5,484 bases of DNA. It comes from Gemmatimonadaceae bacterium (GTDB lineage Bacteria; Gemmatimonadota; Gemmatimonadetes; Gemmatimonadales; Gemmatimonadaceae). A program made the translations under genes and the position numbers. The stretch covers positions 1 through 5,484 of the forward strand of contig JANXUN010000285.1 in NCBI GenBank assembly GCA_025356185.1, written 5' to 3'. The notes under the pieces were generated by a model. That model was given only the letters and a program-made list of their open reading frames with translations. It was not told the DNA's origin and searched no databases. Positions 5,429-5,484 of this stretch are shown here, piece by piece (within the stretch, counting starts at the first letter, position 1; each line of letters begins with the position of its first letter).

Positions 5429-5484
5429 GCCTCAAGTGCGGTCGCCGCGTCGGTCTTGTCGTCACGATACTTCACGATCACCGG
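5416..5484 (-). CDS. C-terminal end of the gene upstream of aroA-cmk (partial)
   Basis: From the right edge the - strand reads 22 codons, PVIVKYRDDK then TDAATALEAWLR, and stops at TAG 5418-5416, inside the first codons of aroA-cmk. The 13-nt overlap on the same strand indicates an operon with coupled translation. The fragment is too short to identify. In many bacteria tyrA or pheA precedes aroA, so an aromatic amino acid gene is a reasonable guess, but nothing in these 22 residues proves it. Confidence 0.65.
   Translation of the reverse strand, partial: PVIVKYRDDKTDAATALEAWLR

Overview
The window is an ordinary-looking chromosomal segment of a moderately GC-rich Gram-negative bacterium. A PEP-CTERM surface or secreted protein whose sorting tail is VPEPST, a Leu/Ala/Gly-rich helix and RRRK, next to a shikimate/cmk/rpsA cluster, fits Gemmatimonadota (Gemmatimonas-like) best. 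A proteobacterium is not excluded. The taxonomic call is inference.

Left part (1-571): positions 2-190 are open on the + strand and look like the 3' end of a gene with a C-terminal membrane segment. A textbook intrinsic terminator follows at 244-272. The stretch 273-571 has no convincing gene. It holds a 75-nt inverted-repeat structure (290-364), a candidate sigma-54 promoter (494-509) and a small leader hairpin in front of the PEP-CTERM gene.

Middle (572-1472): a complete 272-residue PEP-CTERM protein lies on the + strand. A perfect 13-bp hairpin (1413-1445) follows it in the convergent intergenic gap and can serve both this gene and rpsA from the other side.

Right part (1473-5484), all on the - strand and read right to left: the last 22 codons of an unidentified gene overlap by 13 nt the GTG start of a 666-codon gene. 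That gene fuses EPSP synthase (AroA) to cytidylate kinase (Cmk). After 155 nt comes rpsA, encoding a six-domain ribosomal protein S1 of 599 residues, with its own good sigma-70 promoter and a roughly 95-nt leader. The order aroA-cmk-rpsA is a classic conserved neighbourhood; here the first two genes are one polypeptide. AroA makes the chorismate precursor, Cmk recycles CMP/dCMP, and S1 helps load mRNA on the 30S subunit.

The points most worth a second look are the AroA-Cmk fusion, whose kinase half seems to lack a conserved CMP-contacting arginine and four neighbouring residues; the sigma-54-like element in front of the PEP-CTERM gene; the structured rpsA leader; and the unexplained inverted repeat at 290-364. 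I see no mobile element, CRISPR array, tRNA or rRNA, and no clear new multi-gene system.
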